Assembly: GCF_001552215.1 (NCBI RefSeq)
Contig: NZ_BCQT01000016.1
Span: forward strand, 62,001-126,000
Source: Actinomadura macra NBRC 14102
Lineage (GTDB): Bacteria; Actinomycetota; Actinomycetes; Streptosporangiales; Streptosporangiaceae
DNA length: 64,000 nt
Direction: 5' to 3'
A program made the position numbers and the translations under genes. A model generated the notes under the pieces. It made no database searches. It had not been told where the DNA came from and saw only the letters and a list, made by a program, of their open reading frames with translations. Below are positions 63,894 to 64,000 of the stretch, one piece after another; position 1 is the stretch's first letter; every line of letters starts with the position of its first letter.

Positions 63894-64000
63894 TCGCGGT
63901 TTCCTTCCTTGAGCGCGCCGTGCAGGAAGACGTCCAGGTACTCCTCCAGGGAGGGGGCCGGCGTGTCGGGGCCGGCGGGCGGGCGCGCGCGGGTGAACGC
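63890..64000 (-). CDS. C-terminus of a probable TetR-family regulator (cut by window edge)
   Basis: Only 36 residues and the stop are visible: RARPPAGPDTPAP then LEEYLDVFLHGALKEGNRE. The helical YLDVFLHGAL tail is typical of TetR C-termini. It overlaps the VOC gene by four bases, indicating an operon. The family call rests on little sequence. Confidence 0.45.
   Translation of the reverse strand, partial: AFTRARPPAGPDTPAPSLEEYLDVFLHGALKEGNRE

Overview
The window is high-GC DNA with long ORFs, frequent GTG starts, GTGA/ATGA stop-start overlaps and apparently leaderless genes. It also carries actinobacterial families: PucR, CGNR zinc finger, SpoIIE phosphatase, S-adenosyl methyltransferase DUF574, an AbiEi/DUF559-type protein and an ECF sigma factor paired with a YCII protein. 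This points to a spore-forming, chitin-degrading soil actinomycete. A Streptosporangiales or Actinomadura-like genome is a reasonable guess, but the window does not fix the genus. I see no tRNA, rRNA, CRISPR array, transposase or prophage.

1-15.3 kb is a nucleobase-catabolism island. It encodes a ring-opening amidohydrolase (barbiturase/cyanuric acid hydrolase family, cut by the left edge), carbamate kinase, a fused acetyl-CoA-carboxylase-type carboxyltransferase, a class III CoA-transferase, a nitrilase-family amidase, a uracil/xanthine permease, a cytosine-deaminase-like amidohydrolase, and three proteins matching the FdrA / DUF1116 / DUF2877 set (AllF, AllG, AllH of the oxamate carbamoyltransferase). 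A PucR regulator is divergent from that set, with a strong 30-bp inverted repeat between them. Together they suggest an ATP-yielding, phosphorolytic route from barbiturate through ureidomalonate to malonamate, malonate and acetyl-CoA. This is the most interesting system in the window.

15.4-17.2 kb is an arsR-acr3-arsC arsenic operon. 17.2-23.9 kb holds a soluble multi-HAMP hybrid histidine kinase and a downstream ANTAR-GAF-PAS-SpoIIE phosphatase. 24.4-26.6 kb is a secreted GH18 chitinase. Its promoter carries a palindrome resembling one upstream of a secreted AA10 lytic polysaccharide monooxygenase at 47.8 kb. 27-35.9 kb is mixed: an MFS transporter with a GNAT protein, a CGNR protein, a trypsin-lectin protein, PhoD, a YCII/ECF pair and a LuxR-type regulator.

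36.1-44.4 kb is a compact seven-gene exopolysaccharide operon: a secreted deacetylase-like protein, a PelF-type glycosyltransferase, a PelG-sized membrane protein, nucleotide-sugar enzymes and a spherulin-4-type hydrolase. It looks like a bacterial counterpart of Pel or fungal galactosaminogalactan machinery. 44.4-47.6 kb is pqqABCDE on the other strand.

48-64 kb is a mosaic of mostly single genes: DUF72, a leishmanolysin-like protease, MerR, carboxylesterase, MmcQ/YjbR, a tripeptidyl-aminopeptidase-like hydrolase, a TIGR01777 epimerase, a lower-GC membrane-anchored periplasmic-binding protein, a methyltransferase, acetyltransferases, a VOC protein and the end of a probable TetR gene. A hairpin-rich stretch at about 61.9-62.2 kb may be a structured RNA.
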